21,218 nt of DNA from Lachnospiraceae bacterium UBA3802 (GCA_002369155.1 DFEM01000111.1:1-21218), one strand, 5' to 3'; shown: positions 1-8,723, numbered from the stretch's first letter. Notes: a model not told the origin generated them from the letters alone. Made by a program: numbers and translations.

Positions 1-1106
1 TACTTGTTGCTCATGGAGATGGTTCTGTTAACGAGGTTGCCGAGGATATTTGCAAGATCCGAATTGACTCTTTCCGTCATCAGATCCCATGTGATGGAAC
101 CGTCGTTTTCGTAGGGCATCTCATGAATCATGAAATATCTTACGGCATCAACACCGAAGAATGCAGCAAGGTCATCGGCATAAATAACGTTTCCTTTTGA
201 CTTGCTCATCTTGCCGTCGCCTGCCAAAAGCCAGGGATGTCCGAATACCTGCTTCGGAAGCGGCTCACCCAAAGCCATGAGGAATATGGGCCAGTAAATT
301 GTATGGAATCTTACTATATCTTTTCCGATAAGGTGAAGATCCGCAGGCCAGTATTTTTTGTACAAGTCGGAACTGTTTCCGTCAGCATCGTATCCGATAC
401 CCGTGATATAGTTTGAAAGAGCATCAAGCCATACGTATACAACATGCTTGTCATCAAAATCAACGGGAATTCCCCATTTGAATGATGTTCTGGATACGCA
501 GAGATCCTGAAGTCCCGGAAGAAGGAAATTGTTCATCATTTCATTCTTTCTTGATACGGGCTGAATGAATTCGGGATGTGTGTTGATATGCTCTATAAGT
601 CTGTCTGCATACTTGCTCATCTTGAAGAAATATGCTTCTTCTTTTGCGGGCTTTACTTCTCTGCCGCAGTCGGGACACTTTCCGTCCACAAGCTGAGCCT
701 GAGTCCAGAAGGATTCACAGGGTGTACAGTAAAGACCTTCGTATGAGCCCTTGTAAATATCTCCCTGCTCATAAAACTTCTTGAACATTTTCTGAACCTG
801 TTTCTCATGATAATCATCGGTTGTTCTGATGAAATGATCGTAAGAAATATTGAGGCAGTCGCAAATGGATTTGATTTCGCCTGCCACACCGTCAACAAAT
901 TCCTTGGGTGTAACGCCTGCTTCTTCTGCCTTTAATTCAATCTTCTGACCGTGCTCGTCCGTACCTGTCTGAAAGAAAACATCATAACCCTGTTTTCTTT
1001 TAAATCTTGCGATTGCATCCGCAAGCACAATCTCATAACTGTTACCTATATGCGGCTTGCCCGAGGTATAGGCAATCGCCGTTGTGATGTAATACTTATT
1101 GTCCAT
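1..1106 (-). CDS. metG: Methionyl-tRNA synthetase, N-terminal part (gene runs off the window)
   Basis: Charges tRNA-Met and initiator tRNA with methionine in the cytoplasm. 368 codons are visible from the ATG at 1106; the C-terminal part lies beyond position 1. The class I signature PHIGN is at residues 18-22 and KMSKS at 299-303. Between them is the connective zinc knuckle with two CxxC pairs (Cys127/130 and Cys144/147), so it is a zinc-containing form. The catalytic Rossmann segments TGTDEHG (48-53 region) and GKDIVRFH (261-268) are intact. A Shine-Dalgarno AGGAAGGA sits about 12 nt upstream. It follows the debranching enzyme gene by 84 nt, with no convincing terminator between, so read-through is possible. 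In B. subtilis metS also lies close to the yabC/rsmI block, as here more loosely. Identification is secure; whether a C-terminal tRNA-binding domain is present cannot be seen. Confidence 0.96.
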   Translation of the reverse strand, partial: MDNKYYITTAIAYTSGKPHIGNSYEIVLADAIARFKRKQGYDVFFQTGTDEHGQKIELKAEEAGVTPKEFVDGVAGEIKSICDCLNISYDHFIRTTDDYHEKQVQKMFKKFYEQGDIYKGSYEGLYCTPCESFWTQAQLVDGKCPDCGREVKPAKEEAYFFKMSKYADRLIEHINTHPEFIQPVSRKNEMMNNFLLPGLQDLCVSRTSFKWGIPVDFDDKHVVYVWLDALSNYITGIGYDADGNSSDLYKKYWPADLHLIGKDIVRFHTIYWPIFLMALGEPLPKQVFGHPWLLAGDGKMSKSKGNVIYADDLAAFFGVDAVRYFMIHEMPYENDGSITWDLMTERVNSDLANILGNLVNRTISMSNK

Positions 1107-1190
1107 TGTTTTGAATCTTCCTTCCTGTGTATGTATATTTTTTGACAATGATTACTGTCGAATAATTCTTTATTTCGAGTCGTTAAAAAT

Positions 1191-3251
1191 TCACTTTCTT
1201 GAAGAGGATTTTTTTACACCCGTAAATGCCATAATGCTTCTGCCCATAAGGTTGGCAGCATTGGCTCCGTCGAAATTCGATTTTTCTCCGGTACTCATTT
1301 CAAGTTTCCATTTGAAACCGTCCGGAAGAATCGGCATTTCAAAATGTCTTTCTTCCCAGTGCATGTTCATTAAGATTAAGACAATATCATCCTTCTTTTT
1401 GTCTTCGTCATATCCGGCAAACATGATTCCGATTTCTCTGGTTTCATTATCAGTATAATCGGACCAGGGAACAGAATTGTGTATCGAGCAATCGGGAAGA
1501 CCGCATTTTGCCTGAGAGGTTTTTCCTCTGATTACTGGATGATTGTTTCTGTATTCAATGCATTTTTTTATAAAATTAAACTGATGAAGGTGCGTCGGCA
1601 GACGATCCCAGTTAAGCCAGGAAATTGCATTGTCCTGACAATACGCATTGTTGTTTCCGTACTGCGAATTGCCGAATTCGTCTCCTGCAAGAAGCATTGG
1701 AATACCACGGCTTACCATCAGTGTGAAAACAGCATTCTCACGCATTCGGTTTCTTAATTTCTTAATCTCGGGATCTTGTGTATCTCCCTCGATGCCGCAG
1801 TTCCAGCTGTAGTTGTCATTCGCTCCGTCTGTATTGTTCCAGCCGTTCTTCTCATTATGCTTATAATTATAAGCATATAAATCGTGAAGTGTAAAGCCGT
1901 CATGGCATGTGATGAAATTAACGGATGCACTCTGTCCTCTGGCTTTCGGATCGTATATGTCAAGTGAGCCCGTGATTCTTCTTATGGCCGTATCGGCCAT
2001 GCCTGCATCGGATTTAAGAAATCTTCTTAAATCATCTCTGTATCGTCCGTTCCATTCAGCCCATCTCTTCCACGAAGGGAATGTTCCGACCTGATAAAGT
2101 CCGCCGGCATCCCACGCCTCGGCTATAAGTTTTGTCTTTCCGAGAACGGGATCGAATGCGAGTACTTCAAGAAGAGGAGGCGCACTCATCGGAACACCGT
2201 CGGCATTACGTCCGAGAATTGCCGCCAAATCAAATCTGAAACCGTCGACTCTGTATTCGGTAACCCAGTATCTGAGACAATTTAAAATCATGTTTCTTAC
2301 AATCGGATGATTGCAGTTCATCGTGTTGCCGCATCCCGAAAAATTGAAAAAGTATCCGTCGGGAGTAAGCATGTAATATATGTCTTTGTCATATCCTTTA
2401 AACGAATATGTCGGTCCGTGTTCGTTGCCTTCCGATGTGTGATTAAATACGACATCAAGAATAACTTCTATCCCGTTTTCGTTTAAAGTTTTAACAAGTT
2501 TTTTTAATTCATCACCCTCCCTGTTATGCTCTGCCTTTGATGCATAACTTGTGTTGGGTGCAAAGAAACTTACGGTATTGTATCCCCAGTAATTAAGGAC
2601 CTGTTTGCCGTCGACAAAACGCTCTGCTTCAAGTTCATCGAATTCAAATATCGGCATCAGTTCAACCGCATTTATTCCAAGTTCTTTAAGGTAAGGAATT
2701 TTTTCGATTATTCCTTCGAATGTTCCGGGGTGTTTAACTTTGGAACTTTTATCCATCGTAAATCCCCTGACATGCATTTCGTATATTATCAGATCGTTAA
2801 AAGGAATCTCGGGCTGTTTGAAATTGCCCCAGTCAAATTCGCTGTCAACGACTCTCGCTTTGTATTTGAGTTCACGGTCGGGCTTTTCACCCCATACTCT
2901 CTGTCCCGTAACTGCTTTGGCATACATGTCAAGAAGCTGAGGAGAATAAACCTCGTTTCCTTTTTCGTCAAGTTCGACTACTCTGTATGCATATTCAAAT
3001 TCGGAAATGTCGAGTCCGAAAACAACCATTGCATAGGTATAACCGATTCTGTATGAATCGGGAAAACGAAGAATCGCATAAGGCTTTAATTCTTCATTTT
3101 TAAAAAGAAGAAGTTCCATTGCATGCGCATGCACTGAGTGAATCGTAAAATTCACACCATTGGGAACTCTCTTTGCACCGAACGAAAGAAAATCGCCGGG
3201 ACAAACCCAATATTTTCCTATCTTATCCACATGTCTGTATTCGGCTGCCAT
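1191..3251 (-). CDS. glgX: Glycogen debranching enzyme (GlgX/isoamylase type, GH13_11)
   Basis: Predicted to hydrolyse alpha-1,6 branch points of glycogen or limit dextrins in the cytoplasm. The 686 residues are in the usual range. Residues 12-95 look like an N-terminal CBM48-type beta domain (SFGAKRVPNGVNFTIHS), followed by the GH13 barrel. The four GH13 regions are visible: DVVFNH at 266-271, GFRFDLAA with nucleophile Asp341, EAWD with acid/base Glu378, and FITCHD with Asp451. The GDEFGNSQYGNNNAYCQD block is typical of the isoamylase/GlgX group rather than the branching enzyme GlgB. The ATG is preceded by AAAGGAGAAATGA, a good ribosome site. It lies 51 nt after the AlaX-like gene and is probably part of the same transcript. 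No glycogen synthase or phosphorylase is in the window, so the pathway is not clustered here. Pullulanase activity is a less likely alternative. Confidence 0.93.
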   Translation of the reverse strand: MAAEYRHVDKIGKYWVCPGDFLSFGAKRVPNGVNFTIHSVHAHAMELLLFKNEELKPYAILRFPDSYRIGYTYAMVVFGLDISEFEYAYRVVELDEKGNEVYSPQLLDMYAKAVTGQRVWGEKPDRELKYKARVVDSEFDWGNFKQPEIPFNDLIIYEMHVRGFTMDKSSKVKHPGTFEGIIEKIPYLKELGINAVELMPIFEFDELEAERFVDGKQVLNYWGYNTVSFFAPNTSYASKAEHNREGDELKKLVKTLNENGIEVILDVVFNHTSEGNEHGPTYSFKGYDKDIYYMLTPDGYFFNFSGCGNTMNCNHPIVRNMILNCLRYWVTEYRVDGFRFDLAAILGRNADGVPMSAPPLLEVLAFDPVLGKTKLIAEAWDAGGLYQVGTFPSWKRWAEWNGRYRDDLRRFLKSDAGMADTAIRRITGSLDIYDPKARGQSASVNFITCHDGFTLHDLYAYNYKHNEKNGWNNTDGANDNYSWNCGIEGDTQDPEIKKLRNRMRENAVFTLMVSRGIPMLLAGDEFGNSQYGNNNAYCQDNAISWLNWDRLPTHLHQFNFIKKCIEYRNNHPVIRGKTSQAKCGLPDCSIHNSVPWSDYTDNETREIGIMFAGYDEDKKKDDIVLILMNMHWEERHFEMPILPDGFKWKLEMSTGEKSNFDGANAANLMGRSIMAFTGVKKSSSRK

Positions 3252-3302
3252 TCATTTCTCCTTTTTAACGGGATTTCGCCCATTAATCATTTGTTAAAAG
3301 GA

Positions 3303-4538
3303 TTACTCCTCATCATTTTTTCGGCAAAAATCAATGATGTCTTTTTCTTCTGCCTGAATGCTTCCCTGAATCATCTGCTCGCTTCCGCCTCCCCTTGCGT
3401 TTAAGCCATCCCGCATTTTTGCCGCGAGTGCTTTGAGCGAAATTCCGGTAAGTTTATCATTTTTGCCTGCAACGAATCTGTATGTATTTTCTGATTTTTC
3501 AAAAAGAATTATTATAACTTTTTCAGCCAGAGCAATATTGTCGTTTATAAGCGCTCTTGCCTGAATCTCATCGATATCGTCTGCCGGATAAACGATAAAT
3601 GTATCGTTTGAATTAAGAATTTTTTCTCTTAATTCTTTTTCAAGCATTACGGTAATCTGTCTTTTTAAAGATACCTTTTCTTCATGCGCTTCAGTGAGTT
3701 TGTCGTTCATTCTCTTAACTGCTGCCGCACATTCTCCTCTTTCACACGAAAGAATTTTCATCGACTCTCTGTTGTCGTCATGGAGTTTAATATAATCATC
3801 TATTGCGTCCAACCCCGCTTTGAGAGTGATTCTCATTCCGCCGCGATGAGGCATGAAATCAACGATTTTTACAAGCTGAATCTGCGCACTTGAATCAAGA
3901 CACGGCGCACAGCATGCACACACATCGTAACCGTCGATGATTACAAGTCTTAAGTTTTCGCTTATATCAAGTTTGCTTCGATACGGAATATTCTTTGCTT
4001 CTTCGGCTGTCGGCAAAACCGCATATATCGGTACGTTTTCAGCAATGGCTCTGTTGGCGTTTAACTCGATTTCTTTTAAATCCTCTGCAGAAATCGGACC
4101 GTCAACATCCATAATGGCTTCGATGCCAAGAAGTCCGCCATCTTTATCCCGGCTTTCGGAAAGATGAAATCCCACATTGTCATATCCGAATTTTTTGTGG
4201 ATAAGGCCGCAGATAAGATGCTCGGCATTGTGGTTTTGCATTCTGCGGAATCGAAGATCGAAATTGATTTTTTGAACCGTATCGAAATCGATGGGAATTT
4301 CTTTTTCGAGAAAGTGAATTAACTCACCGTCAAATTCCTGTACATCGACAACTTTTATGTCGTCAAAAAAACCTTCATCGCTTTTTTGTCCGCCGCCTTC
4401 AGGCGCAAAAATACTCGAATCGGTAATCACTTCATAAAGGTTCTTGTATCCCTCTCTTTCTGAAGGAGTACATTTTAATACCCTTGCGTTATTTGTTTTT
4501 ATAAATGCATCCGTATCAAATAATTTTTCGGTTTTCAT
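3303..4538 (-). CDS. AlaX-type alanyl-tRNA editing protein with DHHA1 domain
   Basis: Homologous to the editing half of alanyl-tRNA synthetase, without its aminoacylation domain. Such proteins deacylate mischarged Ser- or Gly-tRNA(Ala). The N-terminal part has the glycine-rich loop APEGGGQ (45-51) and the first zinc motif HNAEH with His103 and His107. The second zinc motif is normally CxxxH. Here the segment CACCAPC (207-213) gives Cys209-x3-Cys213, so the last ligand is Cys instead of His. Residues about 250-310 look helical, and the C-terminal part ends in a DHHA1-type domain with GGGSEQMIQG (383-392). At 411 residues it is the long AlaX form. It starts 4 nt after the diguanylate cyclase stop codon with only a weak ribosome site, which suggests translational coupling. 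Function is inferred from the family; activity of this variant is uncertain. Confidence 0.85.
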   Translation of the reverse strand: MKTEKLFDTDAFIKTNNARVLKCTPSEREGYKNLYEVITDSSIFAPEGGGQKSDEGFFDDIKVVDVQEFDGELIHFLEKEIPIDFDTVQKINFDLRFRRMQNHNAEHLICGLIHKKFGYDNVGFHLSESRDKDGGLLGIEAIMDVDGPISAEDLKEIELNANRAIAENVPIYAVLPTAEEAKNIPYRSKLDISENLRLVIIDGYDVCACCAPCLDSSAQIQLVKIVDFMPHRGGMRITLKAGLDAIDDYIKLHDDNRESMKILSCERGECAAAVKRMNDKLTEAHEEKVSLKRQITVMLEKELREKILNSNDTFIVYPADDIDEIQARALINDNIALAEKVIIILFEKSENTYRFVAGKNDKLTGISLKALAAKMRDGLNARGGGSEQMIQGSIQAEEKDIIDFCRKNDEE

Positions 4539-4542
4539 TTAA

Positions 4543-6063
4543 TCACTTTTTCTTTGAGGTTTTCTTTTTCTTTTTTGGTTTTTCTTCTTCGAAATCATCA
4601 TAATCATCGTCTTCATCTTCCTCTTCGACTTCTTCAACGATAATTCTGTTTCTTCCGTTTTCCTTACCGAAGTAAAGTTTCTCATCTGCAAGTCTTATGA
4701 CTTCATCCTGAGTTCTGCCGAGTCCTCCCCTTGCAAGGCCCATTGTCATGGTAACTTTTATGTAAGGAACATAAGCATCGTCAACACTTAAATACTGTTC
4801 GGTTTCGCTTCCGTCATCTTCGATGATTTCTATCTCGCCGGTCTTGCCTGCTATGAATTCACCGAACAATTCTTCTTCGCTGCTGTTCTGATTACGATCG
4901 ATCTGGAGGCCTCTTATTTCATCAAGGATTTTCTGAAGCACGAGATACGCACCCTTAACTCCCATATTGTTGAACACGAGTAAAAATTCCTCGCCGCCCC
5001 ATCTTGCGGCAAAACCCTTGCCTACCATGGAAGTTTTGAGAACCTTGGATACTTCTTTAAGAACGACATCACCCATATCGTGACCGTATGTATCGTTGAC
5101 TTTTTTGAAGAAGTCTATATCGCAGATTGCCACGCAGTATTCAACGCCGAGTTCTTTTTCGTCCTTAACCATCTTCGCAAGTTTTTTGTTTGCAAGACGT
5201 CTGTTGAAAAGTTCTGTCAGGGCATCTTTTTCGATAAGTGCATGAAGCGACTTTTGCATTGACTGAACGGATTTTCCGATATCGGATATTTCGTCGTTTC
5301 GCGCAAGCAGTTTATAATCCACTTCGCCCGACAAATCACCTTTGGAGATTCTTCCGAGCGATGCACGAATGCTTTCGATGGCACCTGCGAGTTTGGATGT
5401 GTATGAATAAGAAATCCACATCGCAAATACAAATGCAATTGCAATTATTATGATCATCGGAAGGACTGATTTTAATACAAGGGCGTAAATCTCACTGCAT
5501 TCTTTTGCAACGGCAACCATGCCGACGCATCCGCCCGCCTTGTTGATAATCGGCTCATAATAAACATAATAGTCCGTTCCGTTTATATTCAGTTTTTTGT
5601 AGAACTTGCTTTGCAAACCGTCTACAACAGCCTGCTCGATAACAAGATTGACGCCCGTTCCTATATATCTGGATCCGTTTTCGTCGGAAAGCGTGGTTAT
5701 CATTCTTGTGTTTCTGTAAAAAAGTGAAATCTCCGCACCTGTCATTTCACGATATCTGTCTATGATATCGTAATTGCCGGTGACCTCTTTTTCACCCTTA
5801 AAAAACGCGATCATATTTCCTCTGGAAATAAGTTCGTATTCTCCGGGATAAAGCATATCGTAAGTAAGAAGAACGCTTCCCGCGATATCTTTAAGTTCGC
5901 TTTCCACCTTTTCGTTCATGGCATTGGCAAACCTGTAACTGCAAAAAATCATTGCAATTATTCCGAAAAGAAGCAAAGGTCCGCAGGTCATGGCAGGAAT
6001 GCTGTAATTCAATCCGCCTTTTCTTTTTGTTTTCTTTTGTGTATTGTCTTTATCTTTTGCCAT
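4543..6063 (-). CDS. Membrane-bound diguanylate cyclase (Cache-like sensor, HAMP, GGDEF)
   Basis: Predicted to make cyclic di-GMP from two GTP in response to an extracellular signal. Order: basic N-terminus, TM1 about 24-42, extracellular Cache-like region about 45-195, TM2 about 197-220, HAMP-like region to about 275, then GGDEF. The active-site loop is GGEEF at 356-360, an active variant in many cyclases, and CDIDFFKKVND (314-324) carries the metal-binding Asp. The RxxD inhibitory site expected five residues before GGEEF is absent (GKGF there). About 40 extra residues (about 389-433) lie between the GGEEF half and the GLARGG strand, where most members have a short turn. The tail after 476 is a run of Glu/Asp followed by a Lys-rich end (495-506). 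The ribosome site AAAGGAT lies 7-8 nt before the ATG. The gene is 108 nt after the AIM24-like gene, with a strong hairpin in between. Confidence 0.92.
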   Translation of the reverse strand: MAKDKDNTQKKTKRKGGLNYSIPAMTCGPLLLFGIIAMIFCSYRFANAMNEKVESELKDIAGSVLLTYDMLYPGEYELISRGNMIAFFKGEKEVTGNYDIIDRYREMTGAEISLFYRNTRMITTLSDENGSRYIGTGVNLVIEQAVVDGLQSKFYKKLNINGTDYYVYYEPIINKAGGCVGMVAVAKECSEIYALVLKSVLPMIIIIAIAFVFAMWISYSYTSKLAGAIESIRASLGRISKGDLSGEVDYKLLARNDEISDIGKSVQSMQKSLHALIEKDALTELFNRRLANKKLAKMVKDEKELGVEYCVAICDIDFFKKVNDTYGHDMGDVVLKEVSKVLKTSMVGKGFAARWGGEEFLLVFNNMGVKGAYLVLQKILDEIRGLQIDRNQNSSEEELFGEFIAGKTGEIEIIEDDGSETEQYLSVDDAYVPYIKVTMTMGLARGGLGRTQDEVIRLADEKLYFGKENGRNRIIVEEVEEEDEDDDYDDFEEEKPKKKKKTSKKK

Positions 6064-6088
6064 AAGCGATCCTTTTCATTAAGCATTA

Positions 6089-6116
6089 CGGACCGGACAA
6101 ATTAAAGTCCGGTCCG
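6089..6116. repeat. Perfect 10-bp inverted repeat with 8-nt AT loop
   Basis: The arms CGGACCGGAC and GTCCGGTCCG are exactly complementary across an AT-only 8-nt loop. The hairpin is in the intergenic space after the AIM24-like gene and ends about 25 nt before the start codon of the diguanylate cyclase. On the minus-strand transcript it is followed by UAAUGCUUAAU, not by a U-tract, so it is not a classical intrinsic terminator. It could act as a 3'-end stabiliser, a partial terminator or an element in the cyclase leader. Confidence 0.8.
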
Positions 6117-6171
6117 AATATAATTCAGTATCAGCAACAAAAAATATAGTATACGTTATCCTAACCGGTTA

Positions 6172-6849
6172 TTATCTTCCCGTAGGAATAAAAGGTCTGA
6201 TTGCATTTGCAAGTGAAGAAACGGGCATTGTCTGTAACCAGATCTTTCCGGGTCCCGTAAGCTTTGTATTAAAGAAGCTTTCACCGCCTGCGAGTTTATT
6301 GCCCAAACCCTTAACGGTTTCAACATCCATCTGAACTGTGCCTTCCATGCATGCAAGTGAACCTGTATCAACAAGCATTGACTGTCCGGGTGCAAGGTTG
6401 TATTCAATTACCGATCCGTCGATTTCGAGGAACAAATCTCCTTCGCCTGAGAACTTCTGCATGATGAAACCTTCGCCGCCGAGTAATCCGGCACCGAATT
6501 TCTTCTGAACAGCTGTCTGCATTTCTATTGTTGTGGATGAAGCAAGGAAAGATCTCTTCTGTGCAATGATTGTCTTTCCGCCTTCAAGCTTAACTGCAAG
6601 AATCTTTCCAGGAACGCCTGTAGCAAATGAAATCATTCCTTCGCCGTTGGCTGCGGTATAAACATTTTCAAAAAGAGATTCGCCTGTTAAAGCTTTTCCG
6701 AACATCTTACCGAGTCCGCCGGTCTGAGTTTTCATATCCATGTTGGGTGACATCCAGGCCATTGCGCCTGCCTGACACTTAACACTTTCCCCTGAATTTA
6801 AATTACAGATGACTACGGGAAACGGTTCGCCTTTGATTTCGTAATTCAT
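6172..6849 (-). CDS. AIM24/TIGR00266 family protein of unknown function
   Basis: Recognised by its family pattern: a double-layer beta sheet protein with CQAGAMAWMS (25-34), SGEGDLFLEI-like strands, DTGSLACMEG (about 161-170) and GGESFFNTKLTGPGKIWLQT near the C-terminus. At 225 residues it is a normal full-length member. No signal peptide or membrane segment is visible, so it is probably cytoplasmic. The family is widespread in bacteria and its yeast namesake is mitochondrial, but no biochemical role is established. A strong AGGAGGGG ribosome site precedes the ATG. The gene begins 12 nt after the DUF1846 gene, so the two are almost certainly cotranscribed and may work together. I do not assign a function. 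Confidence 0.9.
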   Translation of the reverse strand: MNYEIKGEPFPVVICNLNSGESVKCQAGAMAWMSPNMDMKTQTGGLGKMFGKALTGESLFENVYTAANGEGMISFATGVPGKILAVKLEGGKTIIAQKRSFLASSTTIEMQTAVQKKFGAGLLGGEGFIMQKFSGEGDLFLEIDGSVIEYNLAPGQSMLVDTGSLACMEGTVQMDVETVKGLGNKLAGGESFFNTKLTGPGKIWLQTMPVSSLANAIRPFIPTGR

Positions 6850-6861
6850 AAAATACCCCTC

Positions 6862-8346
6862 CTATTTGTGATATAAAGATTTGGTTTCGTATACAGGTTC
6901 GCAGGTGAGATTGACACCGAGCTTTCTGAATACATTTTTATCAACATGTGAAAGAATCACACTTGAATGTACTTCCGACCCCCTGAGGTTCTGAAGCTGC
7001 TCCATGGCTTTACGGGCATCTTCATCCTCCGAAGCACATATCGACAACGCAATCAAAACTTCGTCCGTATGAAGTCTCGGGTTTCTGTTTCCGAGATGTT
7101 TAACCTTTAATTCCTGAATGGGTCCGAGCGTTGTGGCTCTTATAAGTTCTTTATCATCATCAAGTCCCGCAAGTGCCTTAAGTGCATTCAAAAGCATGGC
7201 ACTTGAAGCACCGAGAAGTTCGCTCGTCTTTCCCGTTAAGATTCTTCCGTCCGGAAGCTCTATTGCCGCTGCGGGTTCGCCTGTAGCTTCCGCCTTTACT
7301 TTGGCTGCGGATACCACCTTTCTGTCGTCAACGGAAATCTCCGCCTGCTTCATCAAAAGTTCAATCTTGAAACTCTCTTCCTCATCGGCAATGCCCTGTC
7401 TTCTCTGGCAGAGAGCACTGTAATATCTTCTGATGATTTCCTGCTTGGAAGCTTCTCTTACGGCATCATCATCGATAATGCCGAAGCCTGCCATGTTAAC
7501 ACCCATATCCGTGGGTGATTTGTAAGGAGATTCTCCCATGATCTTTTCAAACATCGCGTTAAGAACGGGGAATACTTCAACATCTCTGTTGTAGTTGATG
7601 GTAGTCTCGCCGTACGCTTCCAAATGGAAAGGATCAATCATGTTAACATCTTTAAGATCTGCGGTCGCAGCTTCATATGCGAGGTTCACGGGATGCTTTA
7701 AGGGAAGATTCCATACGGGGAATGTCTCATATTTGGCATATCCGGCTTTAATTCCTCTCTTGTATTCATGATAAAGCTGTGAAAGGCATGTAGCCATCTT
7801 TCCGCTTCCCGGTCCGGGTGCGGTAATAACAACCAGTGAACGTGATGTCTCTATATAGTCGTTCTTGCCGTATCCTTCATCACTTACTATAAAAGGAATG
7901 TTTGAAGGATAACCTGCAATGGGATAATGTCTGTAAACCTTTAATCCGAGTGATTCGAGTTTCTTCTGATAAGCAATGGCACTCGGCTGAGAAGCAAAGT
8001 GAGTAAGACAAACGCTTCCTACGTAAAGTCCGTATCCTCTGAATGCGTCAATCAGTCTTAAAACATCAACATCGTATGTGATTCCCAAATCCGCACGCAT
8101 CTTGTTCTTTTCAATGTCTGCTGCCGAAATAACAATAACGATTTCAGCTTCATCCTTAAGCTGGGAAAGCATTCTGATTTTACTGTCGGGATTAAATCCG
8201 GGAAGAACTCTCGAAGCATGATAATCATCGAAAAGTTTTCCGCCGAATTCAAGGTAAAGTTTTCCGCCGAAGAAATCGATTCTCTCCTTAATCTTTTCGG
8301 ATTGCATTTTAAGATATTTATCGTTGTCAAAGCCTATTTTTTTCAT
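6862..8346 (-). CDS. DUF1846 family protein
   Basis: Full-length member of DUF1846, a conserved family of about 500 residues in Firmicutes and Actinobacteria with no established function. The N-terminus [20 protein letters not shown] and [19 protein letters not shown] are characteristic. A P-loop-like segment [11 protein letters not shown] lies at about 177-187, so nucleotide binding is plausible; this is an inference. The sequence is soluble, with no signal peptide. I chose the ATG at 8346 rather than the in-frame GTG at 8349 because GAGG is 8 nt from the ATG. The gene is first in its transcript, with a promoter about 30-60 nt upstream, and is followed after 12 nt by the AIM24-like gene. Confidence 0.9.
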   Translation of the reverse strand: MKKIGFDNDKYLKMQSEKIKERIDFFGGKLYLEFGGKLFDDYHASRVLPGFNPDSKIRMLSQLKDEAEIVIVISAADIEKNKMRADLGITYDVDVLRLIDAFRGYGLYVGSVCLTHFASQPSAIAYQKKLESLGLKVYRHYPIAGYPSNIPFIVSDEGYGKNDYIETSRSLVVITAPGPGSGKMATCLSQLYHEYKRGIKAGYAKYETFPVWNLPLKHPVNLAYEAATADLKDVNMIDPFHLEAYGETTINYNRDVEVFPVLNAMFEKIMGESPYKSPTDMGVNMAGFGIIDDDAVREASKQEIIRRYYSALCQRRQGIADEEESFKIELLMKQAEISVDDRKVVSAAKVKAEATGEPAAAIELPDGRILTGKTSELLGASSAMLLNALKALAGLDDDKELIRATTLGPIQELKVKHLGNRNPRLHTDEVLIALSICASEDEDARKAMEQLQNLRGSEVHSSVILSHVDKNVFRKLGVNLTCEPVYETKSLYHK

Positions 8347-8375
8347 CACTTTTTCCTCTTTTCAAAATCTCTTTA

Positions 8376-8404
8376 ATTATAATAAAAAATGCTTCTTTAA
8401 TCAA
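8376..8404 (-). promoter_or_regulatory. Sigma-A type promoter for the DUF1846-led operon
   Basis: On the minus strand: -35 TTGATT (8404-8399), 17-nt spacer, -10 TATAAT (8381-8376). Transcription would start about 8369, roughly 20 nt before the start codon. It lies between the acpP terminator and the DUF1846 gene, as expected for a new transcription unit. Confidence 0.85.
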
Positions 8405-8418
8405 GGACAAATACCTTG
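8402..8418. repeat. Short inverted repeat overlapping the -35 of the DUF1846 promoter
   Basis: CAAGG and CCTTG, separated by 7 nt, overlap the -35 hexamer. A GC-rich patch (about 8419-8433) lies just upstream of the promoter. It could be a regulator site, but the arms are only 5 bp, so chance is possible. Confidence 0.3.
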
Positions 8419-8440
8419 TGCGGCCCCGTCCCGAAATGAA

Positions 8441-8468
8441 AAAAGAACCGATATGCCTCGGTTCTTTT
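8441..8468 (-). terminator. Intrinsic terminator after acpP
   Basis: An 11-bp perfect stem (AAAAGAACCGA with TCGGTTCTTTT) around a 6-nt loop, followed on the minus strand by a T-rich run. It starts 22 nt after the acpP stop codon and separates acpP from the DUF1846 promoter. Confidence 0.9.
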
Positions 8469-8489
8469 AATAATCGTGTTGGAAATTTA

Positions 8490-8723
8490 TCAGTCGTTGA
8501 TTCCTGTGTCTTTTAAAAGTTTGATAACGTCTCCGACTGTTTCGATATTTTCAAGATCGTCCTGGGGCATTTCGATTCCGAATTCTTCTTCGAAAGCCAT
8601 GACAAGTTCAAACAAATCAAGGGAGTCTGCTCCGAGATCATCTTTGAATGATGTCTCCTCTGTAATCTCCACTCCCTGAAGATTAAGCTGTTCGATAATT
8701 ATTTCTTTTATTTTCTCAAGCAT
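8490..8723 (-). CDS. acpP: Acyl carrier protein
   Basis: Carries growing acyl chains on 4'-phosphopantetheine in type II fatty acid synthesis. The protein is small, acidic and helical (77 residues), with the attachment motif [10 protein letters not shown], where the Ser in DSL is the modified residue, and the usual FGIEMPQDD loop. Two adjacent ATGs exist (8726 and 8723). The second is placed 7 nt after GAGG and is better spaced, so it is preferred. The gene stands alone with its own near-consensus promoter and terminator. No fab genes are nearby, which suggests this may be either the main fatty-acid ACP or a stand-alone copy. Confidence 0.95.
   Translation of the reverse strand: MLEKIKEIIIEQLNLQGVEITEETSFKDDLGADSLDLFELVMAFEEEFGIEMPQDDLENIETVGDVIKLLKDTGIND

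Noticed and set aside
1099..1458. Plus-strand open frame of 119 codons overlapping the glgX 3' end
   Set aside because: It runs antisense to well-conserved GH13 sequence, has no ribosome site and shows no recognisable protein pattern.
6064..6171. c-di-GMP riboswitch in the leader of the diguanylate cyclase
   Set aside because: The only structure seen is a single simple hairpin. The conserved GEMM-type two-helix core is not visible.
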